DNA from: Roseovarius amoyensis | GTDB taxonomy: Bacteria > Pseudomonadota > Alphaproteobacteria > Rhodobacterales > Rhodobacteraceae | DNA: 64,000 nt | Direction: 5' to 3' | Assembly: GCF_003260265.1 (NCBI RefSeq) | Contig: NZ_QITQ01000008.1 | Span: 1-64,000 of the forward strand | Shown here: positions 9,337 to 19,238 of the stretch, piece after piece | Layout: each line of letters starts with the position of its first letter | How positions within the stretch are numbered: position 1 is the first letter of the stretch | Translations under genes and position numbers: made by a program | The notes under the pieces: generated by a model | What the model was told of the DNA's origin: nothing | Database searches by the model: none | Seen by the model: the letters and a program-made list of their open reading frames with translations, nothing else

Positions 9337-10487
9337 TGGCGAAGACGATCAGCATTGATGAATTCCTAACCAAATCCGAGGATTGGGTGCCCGTTCAGCC
9401 GGATCAGCGATACAAGCAGATCACCGCCAAACTATGGGGGAAAGGTTTGACGTTGCGCGGCGAGGTTCAGGGCTCAGCGATTGCGGCGGCAAGGCAGTAT
9501 AAAGCCAAAGCAGGTCAGTTTCTGATATCCAGAATTGACGCACGGCATGGTGCCTTTGGCATCGTTCCTGCCAATCTAGACGGCGCTTTGGTCAGCAACG
9601 ACTTTCCTTGTTTCGATATCGATTCATCAAAGGTGCTGCCGCACTTTTTTGAATGGTATTCGCGCACCCCGGAATTCGTTGATCTCTGCCGTCGTGCGAG
9701 CGAAGGTTCGACCAATCGTGTTCGCATGAAAGAAGACAAGTTCTTGAAGATGTCCATCCCATTGCTTTCGCTCGATGAGCAGCGCGACATCGTGCAAAAG
9801 CTCGATGATGTTTCGGCCTTGGTCGATGAGCGTCGGCGTGAGATCGAGACCGCTGAACGCGAAACCCATGCCATGCTGCTTAAGGCCTTCCAACTCGCCA
9901 CCGATGGTGTGCCTCTTCGGCCCATGACCGAGGTCGCCCCGCTTGTGCGCCGCCCGGTCGAGGTGGATCCGGCCGGGTCATACCCAGAACTCGGCGCAAG
10001 ATCATTCGGTCGCGGGTTGTTCCACAAGCCGACACTTCAAGGGTCAGAGCTTACATGGCAGAAGCTTTTTCGTATCGAAGAAGGCGATTTGGTCTTCAGC
10101 AATATCAAGGCCTGGGAAGGCGCTTTTGCCGTTGCGGGATCAAATGATCATGGGCGCGTTGGTTCACACCGCTATCTGACTTGTGTGCCAGTGGCGGAAG
10201 TTATGAGCTCGGATTTTGTATACTTCTATCTGCAAACCAGAGAAGGCTTGGAAAAGGTGCAGGCGGCCTCACCGGGAAGTGCCGACCGTAATCGAACGCT
10301 GGGGCAGTCACGCCTCGAAGCGATTACTGTACCGACACCGGAGTTTGCAGTTCAGCTTTGGTTCAACCGGCTCCAAGCCAAGGCTCAGGAAATCCGAAGC
10401 ATCCGGATGCGAACGACGGAAGACGTAGATGCCCTTATGCCAGCGTTGCTTCATGAGGTTTTCAGATCAGAGGCCAGTGCGGCATGA
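9336..10487 (+). CDS. hsdS: Type I restriction-modification specificity subunit S
   Basis: DNA-target recognition subunit, 383 residues from the ATG at 9336. It has the usual two-repeat layout: target-recognition domain 1 (about 1-150), a central conserved coiled coil (EQRDIVQKLDDVSALVDERRR, about 150-185), target-recognition domain 2 (about 195-345) and a second helical region at the end. The recognition site cannot be predicted from sequence. The ATG of the next gene overlaps its stop (ATGA), so the next two genes are translationally coupled to the restriction operon. Confidence 0.93.
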   Translation: MAKTISIDEFLTKSEDWVPVQPDQRYKQITAKLWGKGLTLRGEVQGSAIAAARQYKAKAGQFLISRIDARHGAFGIVPANLDGALVSNDFPCFDIDSSKVLPHFFEWYSRTPEFVDLCRRASEGSTNRVRMKEDKFLKMSIPLLSLDEQRDIVQKLDDVSALVDERRREIETAERETHAMLLKAFQLATDGVPLRPMTEVAPLVRRPVEVDPAGSYPELGARSFGRGLFHKPTLQGSELTWQKLFRIEEGDLVFSNIKAWEGAFAVAGSNDHGRVGSHRYLTCVPVAEVMSSDFVYFYLQTREGLEKVQAASPGSADRNRTLGQSRLEAITVPTPEFAVQLWFNRLQAKAQEIRSIRMRTTEDVDALMPALLHEVFRSEASAA

Positions 10488-11281
10488 TTCCACACGCAGT
10501 ATTGACTCGGATTGACAGAACCGCTGCCAATGGCCGCACGGCGCCGGTGCTGGCCGCCTGCGAAGCCGTTGGCGGAGCAGCAGATGATGATGTGGAAATG
10601 TTCGTGAAGCTTTCGGCCGGGTGCGATCAAGCCGAGATCAACCTTGCACGCGAAGCAATCGCGGCCTGCCTTGCAGCTGATCTCGGGCTGCCTGTACCCA
10701 AACCCTGGCTTGTAGAGATACCGCCGGAAATTATTCCTGTTGTTTCAGATACCCAGATCGCAGACAAACTGCGCCGCAGCAGTCGCATCGCGTTCGGGTC
10801 AACCCGAACGTCGGGGTTCTCGGCTTGGGCGACCGGCCAACGGCTGTCAGATGCCATGCGACCAACTGCATCCGGCATATTGCTGTTCGATGCAATCATT
10901 CAGAATCCTGATCGGAGGGCGGACAACCCGAATTGCCTGATATGCGGCAACGAGCTTCGAATTATCGATCACGAGCTCGCATTTATGCATAGAATGGTTC
11001 TTTTGTGGAAAGCGCCATGGATATTGGGTGGAATGAAGGATTTGGAAACGCCTGGCAGGCATATATTCGTGCAGGAGTTGAAAGGCACACCGATCGACTT
11101 CGCGTCGATCAAATCTCGATGGACCGCCTTGTCGGATGCGCGTCTGAAGGAGTATGAAGGAAGCATCCCGTCAGAGTGGGCAACCGCCCAAGCTGATATA
11201 GATGCTGCGTTGAAGTTGATCGCTGACGCTCGGGACAACATCGACGACTGCATCAGGGAGTTAGGGAGGATACTGACATGA
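10484..11281 (+). CDS. HipA-like kinase domain protein coupled to RM operon
   Basis: A 265-residue protein resembling the HipA_2 / HipA-like kinase family. Residues about 140-165 read NPDRRADNPN..ELRIIDHELAF. The N-x-D-R and I-D-H-E elements correspond to the kinase catalytic loop and metal-binding DFG-like motif, and FVKLSAG near residue 46 fits the beta-strand lysine. It lacks the HipA N-terminal subdomain and there is no HipB-like antitoxin beside it. ATGA overlaps join it to hsdS and to the DUF3037 gene. Family knowledge: such kinases often sit next to DUF3037 proteins. A role in regulation, abortive infection or toxicity is inference. Confidence 0.75.
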   Translation: MIPHAVLTRIDRTAANGRTAPVLAACEAVGGAADDDVEMFVKLSAGCDQAEINLAREAIAACLAADLGLPVPKPWLVEIPPEIIPVVSDTQIADKLRRSSRIAFGSTRTSGFSAWATGQRLSDAMRPTASGILLFDAIIQNPDRRADNPNCLICGNELRIIDHELAFMHRMVLLWKAPWILGGMKDLETPGRHIFVQELKGTPIDFASIKSRWTALSDARLKEYEGSIPSEWATAQADIDAALKLIADARDNIDDCIRELGRILT

Positions 11282-12132
11282 CCACGAAGGAGCCGTACAG
11301 CTACGTCGTCTTACGCTACGTCCACGATATCCTAACCGGCGAGTTCGTGAACGTCGGCTTGGTCGTAGTTGTCCCGGGCCAGCCGCTTATCCTCACGAAG
11401 GCTCGTAAGACCTTCGGAAGGATCAAGAATATATTTCCAGACCTCGATAGCGATGCTTACAAGCGCGCCATCGAATCGATCGAACGCGGCATGAAAAGCG
11501 TTGAGCGCAGCCTGAAATCCGAAGGCCTGTTCAAGGGTGAAAAGACTGCTGGCGACTATGCGCGCATCGCTCTTCCGCTTGATGACAGTTCGCTGCAATG
11601 GTCACCCGTAGGGGCGGGTTTGACGTCCGATCCACAGAAAACCTTCGATCAGCTCTATCACCGGTTCATCACTCGCTATGATCGCCCTTCGCAACGACGC
11701 AGGTCTGATGAGGATGTTTGGCGACCAGTCGAGGCGAAGCTGAAGGAGCAAGGCGTGCAAGTCTCGTTGGAGTCCAAGCGTGTCCACGGAAGCACCGATA
11801 CTGTCGATTTTCGGCATGCTTGGAAGAACGGTCGCTGGCATGTCTACGAGCCACTATCCTTCGATCTCTCGGACGCAGACAACATCAAGGACAAGGCACG
11901 CCGCTGGCTTGGCCACCTCTCTGCTGTAAAAGTTGGTGCCACCGAAGACGTCCAGGTGCATTTTCTCGTTGGCCGCCCGCAGAGTGCGTCTTTAGTTCCG
12001 GCGTACAAGAATGCGGTCGATATCTTGCGACAAGTGCCTTTCGACAATCGCGTTTTCGAAGAAGACGAAATCGACGATTTTGTCCATGAAATAGAAGACG
12101 AAGTGCGTCAACATCAAGGTCGTGTCCAGTAG
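11278..12132 (+). CDS. DUF3037 family protein
   Basis: A 284-residue protein whose opening YSYVVLRYVHDILTGEFVNVGLVV is the DUF3037 signature (recalled). No catalytic motif, membrane segment or DNA-binding motif stands out; the C-terminus is acidic. It is the last of five co-directional genes and overlaps the HipA-like kinase by ATGA. The pair is a recurrent two-gene unit of unknown function, and here it is appended to a type I restriction operon. Confidence 0.75.
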   Translation: MTTKEPYSYVVLRYVHDILTGEFVNVGLVVVVPGQPLILTKARKTFGRIKNIFPDLDSDAYKRAIESIERGMKSVERSLKSEGLFKGEKTAGDYARIALPLDDSSLQWSPVGAGLTSDPQKTFDQLYHRFITRYDRPSQRRRSDEDVWRPVEAKLKEQGVQVSLESKRVHGSTDTVDFRHAWKNGRWHVYEPLSFDLSDADNIKDKARRWLGHLSAVKVGATEDVQVHFLVGRPQSASLVPAYKNAVDILRQVPFDNRVFEEDEIDDFVHEIEDEVRQHQGRVQ

Positions 12133-12491
12133 CTGCCCACCTTGTATTCAACGCTTCGATTTCGACTCGCGTCTCATCCGGCTTTCGGTTGAGTATCCAA
12201 ACCTCGCGTACGCAACGAGAAAAATTATCGCATAATAACAAGCGCATGTGCGCTGACGACCGTAGTGGGTCGGTTAACAGGTCCGGAGAATATATGCCCT
12301 GAGAAACCGTTTACGGGCCTCCTGATGAAGAGGCCAGTGCTCAACTCCTTCCCGCATACCCCTAGAAAACAACGGAAAAATCCGGTCGTATCTGGAGCGT
12401 GTGAACATTTTCGCTAGGGTATATGGCGGTACGGATGAGATTCGAACGTCCGGTTTCGCCGCCCCCCTGCAAAAATAACACTCTTTTCATC
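12133..12491. other. Gap at right edge of defence island
   Basis: About 360 bases with no supported gene. It contains the junction between the defence island and the original T4SS/virD4 sequence. A short stretch near 12430-12455 recalls the T-loop of a tRNA but does not fold as one (see rejected items). Confidence 0.4.
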
Positions 12492-12605
12492 CTATCGAGC
12501 AACCAGATTTTCGCTGCCGTCTTCTCGCAACATCGCTTCCATCTCATCCAAGCCTTCGACAGCGGAGCGCATCTGCATCTCATCACTCGCGCCTGCTGTT
12601 TCGAC
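12492..12605 (-). pseudogene. virD4: Displaced 3' end of virD4
   Basis: On the minus strand, from the 8-bp duplication GTCGAAAC (12605-12598), the frame of VirD4 continues as VET-AGASDEMQMR...LREDGSENLVAR and then TAG at 12494-12492. This is the original end of virD4, cut off by the IS66-family element at 12606-15001. It has no start codon or promoter of its own and should not be translated. Confidence 0.85.
12598..12605. repeat. IS66 target-site duplication, left copy
   Basis: GTTTCGAC, identical to 15002-15009 on the other side of the element. Eight bases is the duplication length known for IS66-family elements. Confidence 0.9.
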
Positions 12606-12692
12606 GTAACCGTCCGGTCTCCCCGCTCTGCCGGAGTGCGCTATGACCAGATACTGTCCAGTTAGAGATAATGGACAGTAACGAGGTAGGGC

Positions 12693-13046
12693 ATGGGCAA
12701 GAAGCGGCGTCGGCGGAATTGGTCGGACGACGAGAAGCGGATGATCTGCGCGCAGACGAAGTTACCGGGTGTATCGGTCAGCCAGGTTGCGCGGCGCTAT
12801 GATGTGAACACAAATCTGGTTTTCATCTGGCTGAGGGACGAGCGATACAACGTGGAGCCGGAAGAGGTCGATGTGGCGCGGTTTCTGCCCGTTGAAGTGA
12901 TTGAACCGATGGCCGCCCCCGAACCCCAGCTTGAGAGACCTCCGTCTGAACTGGACATCGCGCTGGCGGGCGGACATCGCTTGACGGTTCGCGGTCCATT
13001 CGATCCCGACCAGTTGGCCGCCCTGATCCGGAAGCTGGCTTCGTGA
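12693..13046 (+). CDS. tnpA: IS66 accessory protein TnpA
   Basis: A 117-residue helix-turn-helix protein beginning [22 protein letters not shown], then [20 protein letters not shown], the recognition helix region of IS66 TnpA. The tail ends [14 protein letters not shown], as in other family members. It overlaps tnpB by four bases. It is required with TnpB for IS66 transposition in characterised members. Confidence 0.93.
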   Translation: MGKKRRRRNWSDDEKRMICAQTKLPGVSVSQVARRYDVNTNLVFIWLRDERYNVEPEEVDVARFLPVEVIEPMAAPEPQLERPPSELDIALAGGHRLTVRGPFDPDQLAALIRKLAS

Positions 13047-13414
13047 TCCCTGTTCCGGCACAAACGAAGGTCTGGCTTGCAGCCGGGGTCACGGATATGC
13101 GCAAGGGCTTCAACGGCCTGTCCGCCCTAGCCGAGAAGATCCTGCAGGAAGACCCGTTCTCGGGGCATCTGTTTGTGTTTCGTGGCCGTCGTGGCGATCT
13201 CTTGAAGATTGTCTGGTGGGATGGTCAGGGAGCGTGCCTGTTCAGCAAACGCCTGGAGCGCGGGCGCTTTGTCTGGCCTGCCGCGAAGGACGGCAAGATC
13301 AGCGTGACGCCAGCGCAACTTTCCATGCTCTTGGAGGGCATCGACTGGCGGTTGCCACAGAAGACATGGACGCCTCTGACTGCCGGTAATTTACCAACAA
13401 ATCCAGAGGTGTAG
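13043..13414 (+). CDS. tnpB: IS66 accessory protein TnpB
   Basis: A 123-residue protein with the IS66 Orf2 signature: [38 protein letters not shown] and [14 protein letters not shown]. The last eight residues (NLPTNPEV) after the conserved DWR..TW motif look unusual for the family but do not truncate it. It starts inside the tnpA stop. Confidence 0.93.
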   Translation: MIPVPAQTKVWLAAGVTDMRKGFNGLSALAEKILQEDPFSGHLFVFRGRRGDLLKIVWWDGQGACLFSKRLERGRFVWPAAKDGKISVTPAQLSMLLEGIDWRLPQKTWTPLTAGNLPTNPEV

Positions 13415-13452
13415 GATTCACATTCCGACATTGCCGGGGTATATCTTCGGCC

Positions 13453-14955
13453 ATGTTGGATACGCCCAAAATCCTGCCTGCCGACCCCGGCGAACTCCGC
13501 GAGACGGCGGAGGGTTTGCTCGATCTGGTGAAGGCGCAGGCGCTCAGGATCGCCAAGCTGGAACACCAGCTTGCAGGGCATAACCGGCATAGGTTCGGGT
13601 CCAAATCCGAGAGCATGGATCAGCTTCAACTGAAGCTGGAAGAGGAGGAGACGGCAGCGGCGCATGAAGCGCCAGAAGCCGCTGCCGATGTTGCCGACGA
13701 AGAACCGAAGGCCAAGCCGAAGCGCAAACCTTTGCCACCGGAACTGCCCCGGTTCGATCATGTGCTGAGCCCTGGAGGAGCCTGCAAGTGTGGCGGCAAG
13801 CTGCGCGCAATCTCCGAGGATGTCACCGAAGAGTTGGAATACGTGCCGGGCCGGTTCGTCGTGAACCGCATCGTGCGCCCGCGCATGGCCTGCGCCGATT
13901 GCGACCGGATCGTTCAAGCCGCTCTGCCTTCACGACCCATCGAGCGCGGTCGCCCTGGAGCTGGCCTGTTGGCCTACGTGTTGGTGAGCAAATACGCGGA
14001 TCACTGCCCGCTATACCGCCAGTCACAAATCTATGCCCGGGAAGGGATCGATCTGGACCGCTCGACGCTGGCCGATTGGGTTGGCCGCTCTACTGCGCTC
14101 TTGGAGCCTCTGGCCGATGCAATTGGCCGTCATGTCAAGGCCGGGCAGTCCATCTTCGCAGATGACACCCCAATCAAGATGCAAGCCAAAGGCAAATGCG
14201 CCACCGCGCGGGTCTGGACCTATGTGCGCGATGAGCGTCCTTGGGGCGGAGGTGATCCGCCTGCCGCTTGGTATCAGTTCACGACAAACCGAAAAGCCGA
14301 GCATCCTTCGGCGCATCTGACCAGTTACAAGGGCTGGATGCACGCGGATGGCTATGCCGGGTTCAATGATCTCTACCGATCCGGTGCGATCAGCGAGGTC
14401 GCCTGCATGGCGCATATCCGCCGCAAGTTCGTGGACGTATTCCAGTCGCAGGGGCTGCAAGTGGCCGAAGAAGCGATCCGGCGCATTGCCGAGCTATACG
14501 CTGTGGAAAAGAACGCCCGAGGATTGCCGCCTGCAGACCGTGTTCGGCTGCGCCAATCCCGGTCAAAGCCGATCCTCAATGATCTCGAAGCCTGGCTTGC
14601 CGCGCAATTGACCCGCATCCCCGGCAAATCCGAGCTGGCCAAGGCAATCCGCTATGCCCTGACCCGGATCAAGAAGCTGCGCCCCTACCTCGATCATGGC
14701 ATTCTGGAGATCGATAACAACTCAGCGGAACGGGCCATGAAGCCGGTGGCTATTGGCCGCAAAAACTTCCTCTTCGTCGGTTCCCCCGGCGGCGGTAAGG
14801 CCGCAGCCATCGCCTATTCCCTGATCGAAACAGCCAAAATGAACGGCGTTGACCCCCAAGCCTGGCTGACATGGGTGCTCGCCCGTATCGCCGATCATAA
14901 AATCACGCGTCTCGACGAGTTGCTCCCTTGGCGCTACGCTGCCGGGGCAGCGTAA
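13453..14955 (+). CDS. tnpC: IS66 family transposase TnpC
   Basis: DDE transposase, 500 residues. The N-terminal leucine-zipper-like helix (about 15-45) is followed by a zinc-binding region with CKCGG (about 113-117) and CADC (about 142-145). The catalytic core includes FADDTPIKM, then [10 protein letters not shown] and [22 protein letters not shown]. The C-terminal domain ends [19 protein letters not shown]. Full length and uninterrupted. Confidence 0.95.
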   Translation: MLDTPKILPADPGELRETAEGLLDLVKAQALRIAKLEHQLAGHNRHRFGSKSESMDQLQLKLEEEETAAAHEAPEAAADVADEEPKAKPKRKPLPPELPRFDHVLSPGGACKCGGKLRAISEDVTEELEYVPGRFVVNRIVRPRMACADCDRIVQAALPSRPIERGRPGAGLLAYVLVSKYADHCPLYRQSQIYAREGIDLDRSTLADWVGRSTALLEPLADAIGRHVKAGQSIFADDTPIKMQAKGKCATARVWTYVRDERPWGGGDPPAAWYQFTTNRKAEHPSAHLTSYKGWMHADGYAGFNDLYRSGAISEVACMAHIRRKFVDVFQSQGLQVAEEAIRRIAELYAVEKNARGLPPADRVRLRQSRSKPILNDLEAWLAAQLTRIPGKSELAKAIRYALTRIKKLRPYLDHGILEIDNNSAERAMKPVAIGRKNFLFVGSPGGGKAAAIAYSLIETAKMNGVDPQAWLTWVLARIADHKITRLDELLPWRYAAGAA

Positions 14956-14997
14956 CGGGCTGCGCCGGGACAGTGCCAGAGCACCATAACCGGACGG

Positions 14998-16896
14998 TCA
15001 CGTTTCGACATCCACAACCTGGCTACCAAAATCCAACTCCATCTGGCGCTGTTCCTCGGCGATGACGGCTTGAACGACGGGCGCGGTCTTCTTTGGGGCG
15101 AGATGGGTTTGCTCTGACGATTGGCCATCAGCAGCCTGGCGCGCGGCCTCAACGTCGGCGTCGGATCCGCCTGCACCGTCAGCTGGCGGCGTCATCGGCA
15201 TGGCGCGCACACTGAGCGGGAGATTCCCCTGCGGCCCCCCTCCCCCAGGCTCCGGAAACGGCAACTCCCCCGTCTGCGCCCCGTGGATCGCCTTGAACAG
15301 CCGATCGTCGAAGTACTGGACCCGCTTTGCCCGGACTGGCATCTGGGCATCAATGACCATGACGATTTCATCGAGGGGCAGACGGCGCGCTTCATCTTCT
15401 GGCAACAAAGAGCTTTCTTCGGTCCGTGTGGATTGGCTGCGGCCCTCGAAGGGGTTCTTGCCGATGGATTGAGAACGGGTGACGACGGTCTTGGTGGTCT
15501 TGCCAACGGCCTTGCTCAGCTCTTCGACGGTTTTTTCATCAGATGGCGTCAGGTAGAGTTTCACGCCGGCATTGCCTTGCAGGGCGCGGCGGGTGTTCTC
15601 GCCGTAGATTTCATCGAGGGCGGGGATGGTTTGGGTGACGACGGCCAGGTGACCACGATAGGTGCGCAGGGTCTCGATGCTCTCGACCACGATGGGCATC
15701 TTGCCCAGGCGATTGAACTCATCGAGCATGATCATCACGGGCCATGGCTCATCCGGTCCGGGATCCTTCTCCTGCATTGCGGAGAGGAGATCGGAAAAGA
15801 AGAGCCGGATCAGCGGCGCGAGGGGCTTCACCATCAGCGGCTGGACCACGAGATAGACGGAGAAGGGCTTCTTGCGGATCGTCCGGAAATCAAAATCCGA
15901 CACCGCCGTCGCCTCATCGATCGCCGGGTTCTGCCATTGATCGAGCCCTGAAGTCATCAGGAGCGAGACATAGGAGGTCAGCGTATCATTGTTGGTCGAG
16001 GCCAGCCGGGTGAAGATCAGCTTGGCGGCTCTGTTCTCCACCTCGTGGCCGCGCGAAAAATATTCTTTCTGCTTGTTCCCGCCCGACGCAGCAATGCGGT
16101 AGATCTCGCCCAGGGTCGGGCGCTTGCGCTGGAAGGCCAACAGGCCTGCCGCCACGAAGAGATCGATCCCGCCTTTCAGAAGCCCCTGCACCCGGTCATT
16201 GTCGCTCTGCAGAAAAAGCGTCGCCAAGAGCTGCAATTCCATCTGCTGGCGGGCGGGGTCTTTCAGCTCGAAGATACGCAGGAGCGGGTTGTAGCGATGC
16301 GTGCGCTTGCCCTCCCAATCGGTAGGGGCAAAGCGGTAGACCTTGTCGCCCTGGGCAGCACGGTGGCGGGCCGTGGCCTCGAAGCATTCGCCCTTCACAT
16401 CGAGTGTGACGGCGGAGCCCTGCCAGGTCAGCAGGTTCGGAATGACGAAGCCCGTGGTCTTTCCGCGGCCCGTGGGGGCCACGATCAGCGCATGGGGGAA
16501 GACTTTCGAGCAAATGTATTTCGCGCGGGATTTTGGAGCACCAAGTTTGCCGAGGATAAACCCTGTCCCGGGTGCACCGAAGAACCCGTTGGCCTTCATC
16601 TCCCGCGCGCTCTGCCAATGGGTCTGGCCAAACCGTGTGAGGGCTGACCCTGAGAGGGCGAGGCTCAGCATCAGGCCGGTGGCGGCAAAGCTGCCGATGA
16701 TCAGGTGAATAAGTTGCGCGTCCTCCGGGCGGCGATTGAGGATCGCCATGTAGTTCTGCGCGATATAGGCAAAATCGATCTCGGCCCCGAAGCCGAGATC
16801 CTGGTAGGTCAGTACCGCCGAGGCGATGGTATAACCCATGGCCCCTGTCACCAGCGTTACCAGCAGGACGCCCATGGCGATCCGCGCTTTTCCCAT
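14998..16896 (-). CDS. virD4: VirD4 coupling protein, 3' end truncated by IS66
   Basis: Type IV coupling protein that brings the relaxase-DNA complex to the secretion channel, about 632 residues. Two N-terminal membrane helices (about 8-30 and 62-83) are followed by Walker A APTGRGKTT (about 140-148) and Walker B VMIMLDEFNRLG. A second possible start is TTG at 16908, overlapping the relaxase stop. The IS66 insertion replaces the last 34 codons: the frame reads VVDVET, then a TGA supplied by the element. The lost tail is at 12492-12605. The ATPase domain is intact; the missing tail may matter for substrate recognition. Confidence 0.93.
   Translation of the reverse strand: MGKARIAMGVLLVTLVTGAMGYTIASAVLTYQDLGFGAEIDFAYIAQNYMAILNRRPEDAQLIHLIIGSFAATGLMLSLALSGSALTRFGQTHWQSAREMKANGFFGAPGTGFILGKLGAPKSRAKYICSKVFPHALIVAPTGRGKTTGFVIPNLLTWQGSAVTLDVKGECFEATARHRAAQGDKVYRFAPTDWEGKRTHRYNPLLRIFELKDPARQQMELQLLATLFLQSDNDRVQGLLKGGIDLFVAAGLLAFQRKRPTLGEIYRIAASGGNKQKEYFSRGHEVENRAAKLIFTRLASTNNDTLTSYVSLLMTSGLDQWQNPAIDEATAVSDFDFRTIRKKPFSVYLVVQPLMVKPLAPLIRLFFSDLLSAMQEKDPGPDEPWPVMIMLDEFNRLGKMPIVVESIETLRTYRGHLAVVTQTIPALDEIYGENTRRALQGNAGVKLYLTPSDEKTVEELSKAVGKTTKTVVTRSQSIGKNPFEGRSQSTRTEESSLLPEDEARRLPLDEIVMVIDAQMPVRAKRVQYFDDRLFKAIHGAQTGELPFPEPGGGGPQGNLPLSVRAMPMTPPADGAGGSDADVEAARQAADGQSSEQTHLAPKKTAPVVQAVIAEEQRQMELDFGSQVVDVET
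15002..15009. repeat. IS66 target-site duplication, right copy
   Basis: GTTTCGAC, the direct repeat of 12598-12605. It lies inside the virD4 reading frame. Confidence 0.9.
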
Positions 16897-16904
16897 GGCG
16901 GCGC

Positions 16905-19238
16905 TCAATGGACCTGGCCCCGCTCGGTCTCGCCATCCACGTCTGTCGCGCGGTGTTTTTCGTATTCTGCGTCGGCGAGTTCTTCGACCACCTGGCGCAA
17001 GGCCTCCGTGTTGGCCGTCGCGGCATCCGATTGCAGATAGACCTTGGCGACATATAGCCGGTCCAGACGGTCCTCGAGGACCTTGTCCAGCGCATCGGCA
17101 TCTCCGGATGTGAGCCGGTCGAGTTGGCGGTCATCAAGCACCCGCGCGATCTCGGTTCGGAAAGCGTCCCGCTCCGCCTCAGTCTCGAAGGGCGCGGACA
17201 GCTCCCCGGCCCGCTCATGGTGCAGGACACGCGCAATCACGTCTGAGACACGATCGGCACGGCCAGACTGCGAAGCAGTTTCATCGCGGGCGGCGAGAAG
17301 GTCGTCGCGGGCTCCAACCCCAAGCCCCTGGCGCAACTCGTTGTCGCGGCGAACCTGATTGATGGCCTCCGTGTCCCGTATCTCGACGACGGCCGCATAG
17401 GTCGCACCGAGCCCACGGGCGAGGTGGGAGGGCATGTCCGGATAGCGCGCGCGCAAGTCATCCGTGACAGCATCTGCAACGGGCGTACGGATATCGCGCC
17501 CGTCCATGATGCGGTCGACCTCGCGGGCGATCTCACTGGCGCGGGCCGCATCGGTGATGGTCTCCCTGTAGGGCTCGGACCGGTCGATCACATCGTCCGG
17601 ACGGGCGAGCAGCTCCGGATGTGCCTCAAGATACGCGCGCTGCTCCGCCTCGATCCGGCGCTCTGCCTTTGAGACCACCTCCCACTCCCGGTCTTCGATT
17701 TGCTGCGCTGTCAGACCTTCTGCGCGCATCTCCTGACGGATTGTCCCTTCCATCGCCTGCACCGCGTCCCGGTGATAATGGAACCGCTCGCTGACCGGTT
17801 CGGCTTCGACGACGCCATCCCGGTGCAGCACGTTTTCCCGTTCCAGAAGCGTGCCAAGCTCGACATGCACATCGTTGAGAATGTCGCGCGCCTGTTCCAG
17901 ATCGGCACGGCCCTCGAGGTTCAGATCGCGCGCCTCGGCCACCTTGGAGAGATCATCGGCGATCCATTGATGCTCGAGCGCTGCATTGGACGCACCGGTT
18001 TCGATCCGGGCCACCACTTCCGATGTGCTGATCCCGGTGCCGCGCAGGGCCGCGTCGATCCGTGAGCGCAGTCCTGGCTCGGCGAGGCGCTCCAACTGGC
18101 TCTCCTGGATGTTTGCCTCTGAATAGACCCCGCCTTCCGAAGGAGCCTCTGACAGCGTGGATGATCGCAATCCGAGAGGCTGCATGTGCTGGACCTGCGT
18201 CTGGATCTCGATGAGGCGTTTTTCCAGCACGGGACGTTCCGCGTCGGACTTCTCGGCAATCATGCCCTGCACCCGCGCGAGCTTCTCCGCATAGAGGCTT
18301 CTCAGATCCTCGAAGCTTTGATCCTCGGCCATATACACATCTCCTGTTCGGTCCACCTGCCCGCCGCGCGCCAGCACCTCGCCCGCGCGGAAGAGGGCTG
18401 CCGCGATATCCTCGCGGGCTTCTCGCGAAGCCTCCGCGGCAAGCGCGTGGTAGACAGTTCTGGTGTTGGCGATCTCCGCCAGCGTCCGCGTCAGGTCAGC
18501 CCCCACGCGTTCGCGCTCGCGAGGCGCGCGCCCCTCGTCTTTCGCCGCATAGACCTCGCGGGTCCGGGCGGGGTAATGCACGACACCGCGATCGATGCGG
18601 CGCGTGGCCTCCAGGCGCACGCCATACTTCTCCGCCTCCTCGACCATGGCGAGGCGGAAGTCGTCATAGTTGAAGCGGTGGTGACGCCCCAGAAAGAAGA
18701 ACTCGCCTTCCTGCGAGCGGCGGTTCAGCACCAGATGCGCATGGGGGTGATCGCGGTCCTCATGCACCGCGATGATGTAGTCGAAATGCCCCTCATCGGT
18801 CTGGAAGAACCGCTCTGCCACATCCGTCGCAATGTCGCGCACATCCTCGCCGCGGGTGCTGATGGGGAAGGACATGAGCATATGGGTGGTCTGCCCAAGC
18901 TTGGGCTTGAAGCCCGCGTCCCACCGCTTGGCAAAGCGCTCGGTGAGGTCCTTGATGTCACCCGCCTCGAGCTTCGCCTTGCCATCGAGGAACCCGCTGC
19001 TGTCCACGATATGGGTGGACTTGGTGGTGAGGTACTCGAGCTGGTTTGTGAGCTGTGATTTGGTATGCGTGCCCCCACCCCGGATCGCCTTGAAGACCGC
19101 TGGCCGATGCCCTGCTGCCGCGCGCACAAGCTGGCTCTGCTTGGCCACGTGCAGCCCCTGCATCGAGCCCCGGATGCGGCTCCAGCCGTCCCGGAACACC
19201 TCGCCTGTGACAGCGTCAACGGCATCATTCAGCCGCAT
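16905..19238 (-). CDS. virD2: VirD2-like relaxase (MobP type)
   Basis: Nicks oriT and pilots the transferred strand; 777 residues. Start ATG at 19238 with GGGAG upstream. The metal-binding three-histidine motif is HEDRDHPHAHLVLN (about 159-172). An upstream LTNQLEYLTTK (about 63-73) offers Tyr69 as the probable nicking residue. The remaining 500 residues are highly charged and helical, rich in Glu/Arg/Ala, with no primase or helicase motif that I can see. It overlaps mobC upstream and is followed directly by virD4. Confidence 0.92.
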   Translation of the reverse strand: MRLNDAVDAVTGEVFRDGWSRIRGSMQGLHVAKQSQLVRAAAGHRPAVFKAIRGGGTHTKSQLTNQLEYLTTKSTHIVDSSGFLDGKAKLEAGDIKDLTERFAKRWDAGFKPKLGQTTHMLMSFPISTRGEDVRDIATDVAERFFQTDEGHFDYIIAVHEDRDHPHAHLVLNRRSQEGEFFFLGRHHRFNYDDFRLAMVEEAEKYGVRLEATRRIDRGVVHYPARTREVYAAKDEGRAPRERERVGADLTRTLAEIANTRTVYHALAAEASREAREDIAAALFRAGEVLARGGQVDRTGDVYMAEDQSFEDLRSLYAEKLARVQGMIAEKSDAERPVLEKRLIEIQTQVQHMQPLGLRSSTLSEAPSEGGVYSEANIQESQLERLAEPGLRSRIDAALRGTGISTSEVVARIETGASNAALEHQWIADDLSKVAEARDLNLEGRADLEQARDILNDVHVELGTLLERENVLHRDGVVEAEPVSERFHYHRDAVQAMEGTIRQEMRAEGLTAQQIEDREWEVVSKAERRIEAEQRAYLEAHPELLARPDDVIDRSEPYRETITDAARASEIAREVDRIMDGRDIRTPVADAVTDDLRARYPDMPSHLARGLGATYAAVVEIRDTEAINQVRRDNELRQGLGVGARDDLLAARDETASQSGRADRVSDVIARVLHHERAGELSAPFETEAERDAFRTEIARVLDDRQLDRLTSGDADALDKVLEDRLDRLYVAKVYLQSDAATANTEALRQVVEELADAEYEKHRATDVDGETERGQVH

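Larger units (their letters stand above)
12606..15001 (+). mobile_element. Complete IS66-family insertion sequence
   Basis: A 2396-bp element bounded by imperfect inverted repeats: left GTAACCGTCCGGT.. at 12606 and right ..ACCGGACGGTCAC ending at 15001. These match 12 of 13 at the tips, with a further GCTCTG block inside. It carries tnpA, tnpB and tnpC in the usual order and is flanked by the direct repeat GTTTCGAC. All three frames are open, so it may be active, and the perfect duplication suggests a recent insertion. Confidence 0.93.

Noticed and set aside
12422..12475. tRNA-like T-loop (GATTCGAAC) near the island edge, read on the minus strand
   Set aside because: The T-stem does not pair, and no anticodon arm or acceptor stem can be formed. 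At most it is a relic of a tRNA end.
15121..15951. 276-codon plus-strand frame over virD4
   Set aside because: Shadow of the VirD4 coding sequence on the minus strand.
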